Assembly (NCBI GenBank): GCA_031216915.1
Contig: CM062295.1
Location: forward strand, 183,348,927-183,412,926
DNA length: 64,000 nt
Origin: Pictodentalium vernedei
Taxonomy: Eukaryota > Mollusca > Scaphopoda > Dentaliida > Dentaliidae
Direction: 5' to 3'
Shown: in pieces, positions 51,031 to 61,695 of the stretch
Numbering within the stretch: the first letter of the stretch is position 1
How the letters are laid out: the number at the start of each line of letters is the position of its first letter
Notes under the pieces: model-generated
Told to the model about the DNA's origin: nothing
Database searches by the model: none
What the model saw: the letters and a program-made list of their open reading frames with translations, nothing else
Position numbers and translations under genes: made by a program

Positions 51031-53020
51031 AGGTCCTCACCTCGACTCGTCCCAGGTTGGAGGAAGGATAGCAGAGTTCGCAGACCATTGGACCACCATC
51101 ACATCCGATCCATGGGTGTTAGATGTTGTTCGGTCCGGGCTGCGCATATCCTTCCGACGGCACCCCACTCTGTCAAGGGTGCCTCTTCCAACCACAGTTC
51201 CTTCAGACGTTTTACGTCGGGAACTTTTGTCCACGGAGATTGCCAATCTCCTGGCAAAGGGGGCGATCGAGGTCGTCAAGAACGTTCAGTCAGTGGGTTT
51301 CTATTCCCGCATGTTCATGGTGCCGAAGAAGGACGGCCGACTCCGACCGGTTATCGATCTGAGCATCCTGAACCAGTCTATCATTGCTCCCAAGTTCAGC
51401 ATGGAGACTTTCAGGTCGGTCCGCCAATCAATTCACCAGGGAGATTTCGCAGCCAGCATCGACCTGCGAGACGCTTACTTCCACGTTCCGATGCATCGGG
51501 CGTCACGGAAGTATCTCAGGTTCGCTTTTCTGGGGCGAGTTTACCAGTTCAAGGCCATGCCTTTCGGCCTCAACCTGGCTCCTTGGGCGTTCACCAGACT
51601 GATGTCGCATGTGATAGCGTTCCATCGCACACAGTCCAGGGTGACTACTTCGGCATATCTGGACGATATCCTCCAGAGGCATTCCAATGCTGCCTTATTG
51701 GAATCGGATGTCGCCACTCTGTTGAGCTTGCTCACGTCGCTAGGATTCAGAGTCAACGAGGAGAAGTCGGACCTGGTCCCTTCTCAGTCGTTTTGTCATC
51801 TGGGGATGTCTTTCCAAACCAAATTCAATTTGGTGGCTGTTCCCCAGGCCAAGGCTGTGATTCTCTCAGCTTTTGCTCTGACTCTGTCCCAGTCCAGGTC
51901 CGCGACCGCTCGGAGTTTTCTCTGGCTGATCGGTCTCTGCGGTTCGGTGACGGATCTCATTCCTCTAGGTCGGCTGCGTGTCAGACCTCTCCAACACTTT
52001 CTGCTCAGTCGTTGGAGACCGAATGTAGATTCTCTGGATCAGATGCTTCCGTTTCCGGACTCTCTGTATCCTCACCTTCTTCCCTGGACAGATGTTCAGT
52101 GGATTACGCAGGGTGTTCCGCTGGACTTACCCACGTCCGATCGCGTTCTGACGGCAGATGCCAGCGATCTCGGATGGGGTGCAACGTTGGATCCTCTCGG
52201 TCTTTCCCTACACGGGATGTGGGACCAGGATCACGCAGCTCTACACATCAACCAGAAGGAGCTTCTTGCTCTTCTTCTGAGTTTTAGGCAGTGGATCCCT
52301 CACCTGTCGAATCGCCAGGTCCTTCTACTATCCGACAATTCGACAGTGGTTGCTTACATTCGGAACCAGGGCGGCACGCACTCGCTTCCGATGTACGAGT
52401 TAGCTTGGGATCTTTTACTGCTCGCTCAGGAGGTTCACGCCGGAGTGGTTGTTCGTCACATTCCCGGTCGTCTGAACGTCCTAGCCGACTCCCTGTCCCG
52501 ACAGGGCAGGGTTATTTCCACCGAGTGGATGCTTCACAGGGCAGTGTTCCAGTCGCTTTGCGATCTCTGGGGACGTCCCCACATCGATCTCTTTGCAACT
52601 CGTTGGAACCATCAGGTGGACACTTTCGTGTCCCCGTGTCCAGATCCTCTGGCTTTTGCCGTGGACGCTCTGTCACTCGATTGGAACGGTCTAGTCGGCT
52701 ACGCCTTCCCGCCGGTTCCGATTCTTCCTCAGGTTCTCGCCAAAATTCGAACCTGCAGTTGTCGAATCATTCTGATCGCTCCCCTGTCGCCTCAGCGGGT
52801 GTGGATCAATCAGCTCCGCTCGCTGATGGCGGCGGTTCCGGCACGTCTCCCGCTACGCCGCGACCTTCTTTGTCAAGGTCGCCCGAGGAGGTTTCACGTC
52901 GACCCGACTTCATTGTGCCTTCACGCATATCTTTTGTCAGGTCCTGTCTCCTCCGTAGAGGTTTTTCGAGACGAGCAGTGGAGTGCATTTCTTCTTCAAG
53001 GAGGCACTCCACTGGTTTAG
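50990..53020 (+). CDS. DIRS reverse transcriptase-RNase H, intact
   Basis: 676 residues. The RT has RPVIDLSILNQSI near residues 121-133, IDLRDAYFHVPMH (catalytic D of motif A), MPFGLNLAPWAF, and the YLDD box at about residue 221. RNase H has TADASDLGWGATL at about 388 (first D), NQKELLAL at about 420 (E), LLSDNSTVVAYI at about 447 (D) and HIPGRLNVLADSLSR near 497. The region beyond, with DLFATRWNHQVDTFVSPCPD, is the usual DIRS C-terminal extension. The ORF overlaps gag by 41 bp in another frame and overlaps the recombinase at its 3' end. The first ATG in frame is taken as start; translation may instead depend on the gag frame. Confidence 0.93.
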   Translation: MVSPLAGLVGARNEGPHLDSSQVGGRIAEFADHWTTITSDPWVLDVVRSGLRISFRRHPTLSRVPLPTTVPSDVLRRELLSTEIANLLAKGAIEVVKNVQSVGFYSRMFMVPKKDGRLRPVIDLSILNQSIIAPKFSMETFRSVRQSIHQGDFAASIDLRDAYFHVPMHRASRKYLRFAFLGRVYQFKAMPFGLNLAPWAFTRLMSHVIAFHRTQSRVTTSAYLDDILQRHSNAALLESDVATLLSLLTSLGFRVNEEKSDLVPSQSFCHLGMSFQTKFNLVAVPQAKAVILSAFALTLSQSRSATARSFLWLIGLCGSVTDLIPLGRLRVRPLQHFLLSRWRPNVDSLDQMLPFPDSLYPHLLPWTDVQWITQGVPLDLPTSDRVLTADASDLGWGATLDPLGLSLHGMWDQDHAALHINQKELLALLLSFRQWIPHLSNRQVLLLSDNSTVVAYIRNQGGTHSLPMYELAWDLLLLAQEVHAGVVVRHIPGRLNVLADSLSRQGRVISTEWMLHRAVFQSLCDLWGRPHIDLFATRWNHQVDTFVSPCPDPLAFAVDALSLDWNGLVGYAFPPVPILPQVLAKIRTCSCRIILIAPLSPQRVWINQLRSLMAAVPARLPLRRDLLCQGRPRRFHVDPTSLCLHAYLLSGPVSSVEVFRDEQWSAFLLQGGTPLV

Positions 53021-53309
53021 CTTATGCAGCTAAATGGAAGGTCTTCTGTCGATGGTGTGCTGATCACTCTGTTGATTATGCCAATCCTTCGATTTCACAG
53101 ATTGCGGAGTTTCTGGTATATCTGTTTGATTCTCGGGGTCTCCAGCCTGTTACCATCAAGGGTTACAGGTCTATGCTTTTTCTTATGTGGGGAAGCGTCG
53201 TATCGGCACTAATCCTTACCTCTCCAAGCTTGTTCGGCACTTTTCTTTGAAAAGGCCTCGGACTTTGCAGCTTACTCCACGATGGAATCTTTCGTGGGTG
53301 CTGCTTTGC

Positions 53310-53348
<39 letters not shown>

Positions 53349-53970
53349 TTCGAACCTTTATAAGACGGCTTTTCTGATGGCATTTGCTTCGGCCAGACGG
53401 GTTAGTGAGCTTCACGCCCTCTCGGTTGACCCGGCCTTTTTTAGGAGTTCTCCCAACAGTGTTACTTTTACCACTGATTGCTCCTTTTTGGCTAAGAATC
53501 AGTTACCAGATACTACTCCTCCTCCTATCTGTATCAGGGCTCTTCCCTCTGTTGAGGGTACTCGCCCTTAGCTCTGTCCGGTCCGTGCTATTCGCATTTA
53601 TCTTGATCGGACACGCTTCATACGGAAGGGCAGAAAACGTTTTTTTCTGTCTCTCATTCCGGGTCGACAGAAGATCTCTCCTCAATCCATTTCTCAATGG
53701 ATTTGTCTTGCTATTCGTACGGCTTATAGTCGTTTAGCAGCTGGCGATTGTATTACCAATCGTATTTCTGCCCACGAGGTGCGGGCACTGTCTACCTCTT
53801 GGGCTTATTCTAACTCCGTCAAGTTGTCGGATGTTATGCAGGCAGCCTACTGGAGAAATGCTTCTACTTTCTCCACCTTTTATTTACGCCAGTTGCAGGA
53901 GCAGTCGGAGGACCTTTTTGCCTTGGGTCCTCTTTCTTCTGCTCAGGCTGTTGTCTGCCATAGCCATTAG
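52806..53970 (+). pseudogene. DIRS tyrosine recombinase, interrupted by shift, poly-G and stop
   Basis: The core-binding domain reads AYAAKWKVFCRWCADHSVDY and IAEFLVYLFDSRG, then the frame shifts in the T-run near 53178; the next frame continues VGKRRIGTNPYLSKLVRHFS to about 53310. A run of 32 G (53312-53343) replaces the sequence before PFEPLYKTAFLMAFASARR. The catalytic residues are then present: the R of SARRVSEL, H-x-x-R in AHEVRALSTSWA, and the Y of FSTFYLRQL. A TAG after EGTRP near 53570 is a third lesion. Without the shift, G-run and stop it would be a normal DIRS recombinase. The shift and G-run could be sequencing errors; the stop looks real. Confidence 0.88.
53312..53343. repeat. 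G32 tract within the DIRS recombinase
   Basis: Thirty-two consecutive G with no counterpart expected in the recombinase reading frame. Confidence 0.95.
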
Positions 53971-54187
53971 GCTTCTTGAAGGTCAGTTTCAGCCTTGTGC
54001 TGTTACTGCCCTTTTTTCTGTCTGTGTGTCACACAGACTCATATGTCTCTTTTCATTGTCCTTTACCAATGATTGCGACATTATGGTTGATAAGCCTCAG
54101 GACCTCTTCCTTCTGCTTCACGGTTCCAGTGCACTAGGGTTATGTGGGGGTTGGTTATGCGATTCCCTCCAGCCTTTTGTCTATTCA

Positions 54188-54278
54188 GCCTGTAGTAAAC
54201 AATTGTGAGTAGGTTGATAAGAAATCTAAATTTTATAGTAAATTTCCTTTCTTATTATACCTACCACAATTGTTTACA
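54188..54278. repeat. DIRS internal complementary region
   Basis: The first half (GCCTGTAGTAAACAATTGTG, AGTAGGTTGATAAGAA) is complementary to the extreme left end; the second half (ATCTAAATTTTATAGTAAAT through CTACCACAATTGTTTAC) is complementary to the extreme right end. It is therefore a complement of the joined ends and the template for circle formation. Confidence 0.93.
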
Positions 54279-54356
54279 TGGAGGCCCTCCCGTCTTCTTT
54301 ACGGGTAAAGAATCTTTCCTCCCCGCTGATCACATAACTCTAACGTTTACGGATTC

Positions 54357-54600
54357 AAAAAGAATGAGTCTTTAGAGACGGTATATGCACACTGGCAACG
54401 GAAGTCGTGGAGTTGTACTTGGGAGAGAGCGTCCCGTACTGGGTCTGCACCGGTTGCACTCGACCCAGTTTTGGCTTATTTTTATTGGTGCTTTTGCACC
54501 ACTTTTCTTTCCCAACTTGCTTGGGAAAGACAAAAATAGAGAGTATTTTATCTGAGTTAGGGACTTCCACTGTAGTGCAAGCCTGTAGTAAACAATTGTG
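54357..54600 (-). repeat. DIRS right inverted terminal repeat
   Basis: Reverse complement of 48139-48382. Followed by the right-specific extension GTAGGTATAATAAGAAAGGA and an AT-rich stretch ending in TTT at 54643. Confidence 0.95.
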
Positions 54601-55098
54601 GTAGGTATAATAAGAAAGGAAATTTACTATAAAATTTAGATTTTTATGAAGGGACTTCATTGTAACTTGGTAGAATAACTCGGTATGATATCTGGATAAG
54701 ACTGTCGGATTTTGGTCATGGTTGGTCAACCATGACTGATGGACAGCCTCTTGTCCTGGATTCCTTTAGCAAAGTCTACGAGTCATATTTATGAATGGAT
54801 TTCATTTTAACTTGGTAGGATGACTTGGTTTAGAATGATTTTACTGTAACTTGTAACTTTGGTTGACATACATTAACTGTGACGGACACATCAACCCAGG
54901 CCTCAATTCTTCAGCACTTTCTACACCTCAAATTATTCTTATTGAAAACATAGTTCATGTAGGGAACAGAAATTAACATATTCTCAATTATCACAAGTCT
55001 TGTCTTATTTCATAATCCTTTCATAAACATTGAACATTATCCTTTTCATCAAACACTACACAGTCAAGTTAAGCTACAGTGTCACTGACACTTTCATT

Positions 55099-55661
55099 AC
55101 TTTTAGCAAGTGGACAATGTGCCTTGGATTAAACCTTTCCCTAATGCATCGGCTGCATCCGTCACAAAATATACAAATTGTGCTGTGGAAATGACCCCTC
55201 ATTGGAACAAGCTCGTTTAAATGAGGGGGTCACATGATATGGTTTTGTGTGAATTGGTTTATAAACAATGGTATTCCAAAACATCAAACTAAAAAACTAC
55301 ACTTTTCAAGGATTGGTATGTAAATAACGTGATTCAATAAACTTCAAAGTCAGTAATGCTACTCACTGTCTTTTCACTCATGCATTCCGTGGAGAATCAT
55401 CTAATTGACTGACGGTTGCTCCATTGAAGCTGCATTTCATCATTTTTATCCAACAAGTGAGATTTTACAGTGTTACAGAAAGAAACCGGACAGAGGATTT
55501 TCTTTGGATCGAGACCCAGAGGGGATTCTGTCAAAATACTTGCCGCTTTTATAATCACAGTATTTTAATAAACCGATATAAGGCATTACAACTGCTAAAA
55601 GTTGGACAAGTGAACTGAATTAGGCCCACAAAGTAGATCTTCTGTTTCTCGGGCCATTTTT
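55099..55661. other. No gene recognised
   Basis: Spacer between HINE-like elements H3 and H4. Around 55190-55250 is a weak hairpin (GACCCCTCATT.../...GAGGGGGTC) followed by CACATGATATGGTTTTGT, which also occurs near 45047. Confidence 0.5.
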
Positions 55662-58600
55662 AGCTTAACTTGACAAAGTCAAGATAAGCTATTGCCATCA
55701 CACGTGTGGAAGTCTGTTAGTCTGTGAGTCTGTTCACATTTTCCTTTAGCACGGGCTACACCCTGCAGTTCTTGTCTGATTGTCACAAAGTTTCATATGC
55801 AGGTTTGGGGTCATGTCTAGATGAGAACGCCCCCTTTTGGTCGCGATCGGTCAACCGGTATGGCTGCCCAAGCCCAAAACCCGAAAACCATTAGCATAAT
55901 CTACAGGTCATATTTATGAAGGGATTTCATTGTAACTTGGTAGAATGCCTCTGTACAATGCCTAGATGAGAACGTCCCCTTTTGGGCATGATCTGTCAAC
56001 CGTGATGGCTGCCCAAGTCTGAACCCAAAAACTTTTAGCACAGTCTGCAGGTCATGTTTAATATGGAGGTATTTCATTGTAACTTGGTAGGATGACTCCT
56101 TATGATGTCTAGATGAGAATTTTCCCATTTGGACATGATTTGTCGACCGTGATGACTGCCCGAGCCCAAAACCCGAAAACCTTTAGCACAGTCAACAGGT
56201 CTTATTTATGGCGGAATTTCATTGTAACTTGGTGGGTTGTCTTCATATAATGTCTAGATGAGAAAGTCCTCTTTTGGACGTGATTGGGCAACTGTGATGG
56301 CTACAGGGGCCCGAAGTCCGAAAACCTTTAGCATAGGCAAAAGGTCATATTTATGGAAGGATTTCATTGTAACCTGTTAAGTTGACTCCATATAATGCCC
56401 AGATGATGACATCCCATTTTGGTCATGATTGGTCAACTGTGATGGCTACAGGTGCCCAAAGTCCGAAAACCTTGAGCACTGTCTGCAGGTCATATTTATG
56501 AAGGGATTTCATTGTAACTTCGTAGGATCACTCCAGATGATGCCCAGATGAGATTGTCCCCTTTGGTTGCGATCATTCAACCATAATGGCTGCCCGAGCC
56601 CGAAAACCTTTAGCACAGCCTACAGGTCACATTTATGAAGGGATTTCAATGTAATCTGGTAGGTTGACTTCATATAATGTCTAGATGAGAACGTCCCCTT
56701 TTGGACGTGATTGGGCAACTGTGACAGCTATAGGGGCCCGAAGCCTGAAAACCTTTAGCACAGTCTACAGGTCATATTTATGAAGGAATTTCATTGTAGC
56801 ATGGTAGGATGATTCCAAATAATGTCAAGATGAGAACATCCCCTTTTGGTCGCGATCGTTCAGCCTTTATGGCTGCCCAAGCCCAAAGACCTTTAGCATA
56901 GTCTACAGGTCGTATTTATGGAAGGATTTCATTGTAACTTGTTAAGTTGACTCCACACAATGCCTAGATGATGACATCCCCTTTTGGTCGTGATTGGTCA
57001 ACTGTGACGGCTACAGGGGCCCAAAGCCCAAAAACCTTGAGCACTGTCTACAGGTCATATTTATGAAGGGATTTCATTGTAACTTCGTAGGATCACTCAC
57101 TCCAGATGAGAATTTCCCTTTTGGTTGCGATCATTCAACCATAATGGCTGCCCGAGCCCGAAGCCCAAAAACCTTCAGCACAGTCTACTGATCATATTTA
57201 TGAAGGGATTTCATTGTAACTTGGTAAGTTGACTTCATATAATGTCTAGATGAGAACGTCCCCTTTTGGACTCGATTGGGCAACTGTGACCGCTACAGGG
57301 GCCCGAAGCCTGAAAACCTTTAGCACAGTCTACAGGTCATATTTATGAAGGGATTTCATTGTAGCTTGGCAGGATGACTCCAAATAACGTCTAGATGAGA
57401 ACGTCCCCGTTTGGTCGCGATCATTCAGCTTTGATGGCTGCCTGAGCCCCAAAACCTTTAGCATAGTCTGTAGATTGTATTTGTGTAAGGATTTCATTGT
57501 AACTTGTTAAGTTGACTCGATATAATGCCTAGATGATGACATCCCCTTTTCGTCGTGATTGGTCAACTGTGTCGGCTACAGGGGCCCGAAGCCCGTAAAC
57601 CTTGAGCACAGTCTACAGGTCATATTTATGAAGGGATTTCATTGTAACTTCGTGGGATCACTCTAAATGATGCCCAGATGAGAATGTCCCCTTTTGTTTG
57701 CGATCATTCAACCATGATGGCTGCCCAGGCCCAAAGCCCGAAAACCTTTAGCACAGTCTACAGGTCATATTTATGAAGTGATTTCATTGTAATTTGGTAG
57801 ATTGACTTCATATAATGTCTAGATGAGAACGTCTCATTTTTGGATGCGATTGGGCAACTGTGACGGCTACAGGGGCCCAAAAACCTTTATCACAGTCTAC
57901 AGGTCATATTTATGAAGGGATTTCATTGTAGCTTGGTAGGATGGCTCCAAATAATGTCTAGATGAGAACGTCCCCTTTTGGTCATGATCATTCCAAAACC
58001 CCAAAACCTTTAGCATAGTCTATAGGTTGTATTTATGTAAGGAATTCATTGTAACTTGTTAGGTTGACTCCATATAATGCCTAGATGATGACATCCCCCT
58101 TTGGTCGTGATTGGTCAGCTGTGATGCCTTCAGGGCCCGAAGCCCGAAAACCTTGAGCACAGTCTGCAGGTCATACTTATGAATGGATTTCATTGTAACT
58201 TTGTAGAATTACTCTAGATCATGCCCAGATGACAACGTCTTCTTTTGATTGCGATCATTCAACCATGATGGCTTCCCGAGCCCAAAACCCGAAAACTTTA
58301 GTACAGACTGCAGGTCGTATTTGTGAAGGGATTTCATTGTAACTTAGTAGAATGACTCAGTATAATGTGGAGATGAGGACGTCCCCTTTTGGTAGCAATC
58401 GGTCAACTGTCATGGCTAGACAGGCCCGAAGCCCGAAAACCTTTAGCACAGTCTACTGGTACAGGCCATATTTAAGAAGGGATTTCAATGTAACTTGACA
58501 GGATGACTCGTTTTGTAATAATTTCACTGTAACTTGGTAACTTTCGTTGACATACGTTAACTGTGAGGGCCACATACATTAACTGTGAGGTCATATTAAC

Positions 58601-58601
<1 letters not shown>
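55662..58601 (+). mobile_element. HINE-like element H4 with higher-order tandem array
   Basis: Starts AGCTTAACTTGACAAAGTCA with fold-back AGATAAGCTATTGCC. It contains about 19 units of ~140 bp. From about 56390 the units follow a repeating order of four types, giving a ~551-565-bp higher-order unit (starts of the GTTGACTC type at 56391, 56946, 57511 and 58062). The 3' end (CAAGTTAAGCT and hairpin) is absent; the sequence runs into poly-C after TCATATTAACT. Confidence 0.85.

Positions 58602-58689
<88 letters not shown>
58602..58689. repeat. C88 homopolymer
   Basis: Eighty-eight consecutive C, joining the truncated 3' end of H4 to the truncated 5' end of H5. Confidence 0.97.
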
Positions 58690-61600
58690 ACCCTCACCCC
58701 ACCCTTTAAAAGTCAAGATAAGCTATTGCCATCACTCGTGCGGAAGTCTGTTAGTCTGTTCACATTTTCCTTTAGCACGGGCTACACCCCGCAGTTCTTG
58801 TCTGATTGTCACGAAATTTCATATGCAGGTTTGGGGTCATGTCTAGATGAGAATGTCCCCTTTTGGTTGCGATCGGTCAACCAGTATTACTGCCCGAACC
58901 CAAAACCCGAAAACCATTAGCACAGTCTACAGGTCGTATTTATGAAGGGATTTCATTGTAACTTGGTAGGATGCCTCTGTATAATGCCTAGATGAGAATG
59001 TCCCCTTTTGTGCATGATCTGTCAACCGTGATGGCTGCTCAAGCCCGAAACGCAAAACTTTTAGCACAGTCTGCAGGTCATGTTTAATATGGAGGGATTT
59101 CAGTCTGCAGGTCTGCAGGTCATGTTTAATATGGAGGGATTTCATTGTAACTTGGTAGGATGGCTCCTTATGATGTGTGGATGAGAATTTCCCCATTTGG
59201 GCGTGATCTGCCAACCGAGACGACTGCCCGAGCCCAAAACCCAAAAACCTTTAGCACAGTCTACAGGTCATATTTATTGAGGAATTTCATTGTAACTTGG
59301 TGGGTTCACTTCATATAATGTATAGATGAGAAAGTCCCCTTTTGGACGTGATTAGGCAACTGTGACGGTTACAGAGGCCCAAAGCCCAAAAACCTTTAGC
59401 ACAGTCTACGGGTCATATTTATGAAGGGATTTCATTGTAACTTGGTGGGATGACTCCAAATAATGTCTAGATGAGATCGTCCCATTTTGATCACGATCAT
59501 TCAGCCTTGATGGGTGGCTGAGCCCAAAAACCTTTAGCATAGGCAAAAGGTCATATTTATGGAAGGATTTCATTGTAACCTGTTAGGTTGACTTCATATA
59601 ATGCCTAGATGATGACATCCCCTTTTGGTCATGATTGGTCAGCTGTGATGGCTGCAGGTGCCCGAAGCCCAAAAACCTTTAGCACAGTCTACAGGTCATA
59701 TTTATGAAGGGGTTTCATTGTAACTTCGTAGGATCACTCCAGATGATGCCCAGATGAGATTGTCCCCTTCGGTTACGATCATTCAACCATGATGGCTGCC
59801 TGAGCCCGTAGCCTGAAAACCTTTAGCACAGTCTACAGGTCATATTTATGAAGGGATTTCATTGTAACTTCGTAGGATCACGCCAGATGATGCCCAAATG
59901 AGAATGTCCCCATTTGGTTGCGATCATTCAACCATTAAGGCTGCCCTAGCGCACCGCCCGAATACCATCAGCACAGTCCTCAGGTCATATTTATGAAGGG
60001 ATTTCATTGTAACTTGGTAGGTTTGACTTCATATAATGTCCAGATGAGAACGTCCCCTTTTGGACACGATTGGGCAACTGTGATAGCTACAGGGGCCCGA
60101 AGCCCAAAAACCTTTAGAGCAGTCTACAGGTCATAATTATGAAGGGATTTCATTGTAGCTTGGTAGGATGACTCCAGATGATGCCCAGATGAAAATGTCC
60201 CCTTTTGGTTGCGATCATTCAACCATGATGGCTGCCCGAGCCCAATTTATTTATTGGTGTTTAAGGTCACATATTTCTGCTCAATGGCTGACCAGGACCA
60301 TGACAGTTTTACAGGTGGAGGAAGCCGGAGTACCCGGAGAGAAGTTCAGAGAACCACTGAGCAATGGCGACCAACTGTCAGCTCCCCAACATATCAACTC
60401 CACTAAAGCAGGGTTAGCACTGGTTGACAGGTGCACCATCGACGTGCAGTATGCCTTAGTACACAACGTCACCGTGCCCCCACGTGGGCAATGGGGGTGA
60501 AGTGTCTTGCCCAAGGACACAATGCGGTTGCCGCAGGTGGGATTCGAACTGAGTACCTCTCGGCTTGCAGCCTGTACCTCTACCACCTGAGCCACCGCGT
60601 CTCCACCCTAGCCCAAAGCCCGAAAACCTTTAGCACAGTCTTCAGTTCATATGTTTGAAGGGATTTCATTGTAACTTGGTAGGTTGACTTCATATAATGT
60701 TTTAGATGAGAACAGCTCCTTTTGGACACCACAAAGGGAACTGTGACGGCTACAGGGGCATGAAGCCTGAAAACCTTTAGCACAGTCTTCAGGTGAAATT
60801 TATGAAGGGATTTCCTTGTACCTTGGTAGGATGACTCCAAATAATGTTTAGATGAGAACATCCCCTTTTGGTCGCGATCATTCAGCCTTGATGGCTGCCC
60901 GAGCCCAAAATCCCAAAACCTTTAGCATAGTCTAGGTATTTATGGAAGGATTTCATTGTAACCTGATAGTTTGACTCCGTATAATATGCCTAGATGATGA
61001 CATCCCCTTTTGGTCGTGATTGGTCAACTGTGATGGCTTCAGGGGCCCGAAAACCTTGAGCACAGTCTACAGGTCATATTTATGAAAGGATTTCATTGTA
61101 ACTTTGTAGGATCACTCCAGATGATGCCCAGATGAGAATGTCCCCTTTTGGTTGTGATCATTCAACCATGATGGCTGCCTGAGCCCAAAGCCCAAAAACC
61201 TTCAGCACAGTCTACAGGTCATATATATGAAGGGATTTCATTGTAACTTGGTAGGTTGACTTCATATAATGTCTAGATGAGAACGTCCCCTTTGGATGCA
61301 ATTGGGAAACTGACGGCTACAGGGGCCCAAAGCCCGAAAAACCTTTAGCACAGTCTACAGGCCACATTTATGAAGGGGTTTCAATGTAACTTGATAGGAT
61401 GACTCGTTTTGGAATAATTTCACTGTAACTTGGTAACTTTCGTTGATATACGTTAACTGTAAAGGCCACATACATTAACTGTGAGGTCATTTTAACCCAC
61501 CCCTCATCTGTTTAGTACAGTGTACACCTCATATTATTTTTATCAAAAACATAGCATACAGGGAACAGAAATGAACATATTCCCAATTATCACAATTCTT

Positions 61601-61695
61601 GTCTTATTTCATAATTCTTTTATAAACATTGAACATTATCCTTTTCATCAAACACAACACACAAGTTAAGCTACAGTGTCATTGACGCTTTCATT
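58690..61695 (+). mobile_element. HINE-like element H5, SINE-interrupted
   Basis: The 5' head is partly missing: it resumes at AAAGTCAAGATAAGCTATTG (58711). About 18 units of ~140 bp follow, with the same four types as H4 but with local duplications. A SINE sits at 60243-60609. The 3' end is complete: CAAGTTAAGCTACAGTGTCA, TTGACGCTTTCATT. Confidence 0.82.
60243..60609 (-). mobile_element. tRNA-headed SINE inside the H5 array
   Basis: Minus-strand head GACGCGGTGGCTCAGGTGG and CAGTTCGAATCCCACC, body TTGTGTCCTTGGGCAAGACA, GTCGATGGTGCACC, CCGGCTTCCTCCACCTG, tail ACACCAATAAATAAATT. Flanking AGCCCA on both sides (60237-60242 and 60610-60615) is a likely short target duplication; the host unit continues on each side. 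Confidence 0.9.

Larger units (their letters stand above)
48122..54643 (+). mobile_element. DIRS1-type retrotransposon, structurally complete
   Basis: 6,522 bp with inverted terminal repeats (48139-48382 and 54357-54600, about three differences in 244 bp), unique outer extensions, an internal complementary region (54188-54278), a gag-like ORF, an RT-RNase H ORF and a tyrosine recombinase. Both edges are TTT (48122-48124 and 54641-54643), the overlap expected of a recombinase-inserted circle, and there is no longer target duplication. Replication of this class goes through a circular DNA whose junction is specified by the internal complementary region. The recombinase is broken, so this copy is probably immobile by itself. 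Confidence 0.95.
47622..55098 (+). mobile_element. HINE-like element H3, interrupted by the DIRS insertion
   Basis: The 5' part (47622-48121) opens TTTTTAGCTTAACTTGAC. The 3' part (54644-55098) ends CAAGTTAAGCTACAGTGTCA, CTGACACTTTCATT. Without the 6.5-kb insert the element is about 0.95 kb with only three or four tandem units. The conserved last bases contain the hairpin AGTGTCA-C-TGACACT just before the end, as seen in Helitron-type 3' ends. Confidence 0.8.

Noticed and set aside
51088-52287. 399-codon ORF in a second frame across the DIRS RT
   Set aside because: It overlaps the intact RT-RNase H ORF, has no domain, and reflects GC-rich codon use leaving an alternative frame open.
52291-52805. 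Upstream part of the 319-codon frame as N-terminus of the recombinase
   Set aside because: It is read through the RNase H region in another frame and is Ser/Gly-rich without recombinase similarity; recombinase-like sequence begins later.
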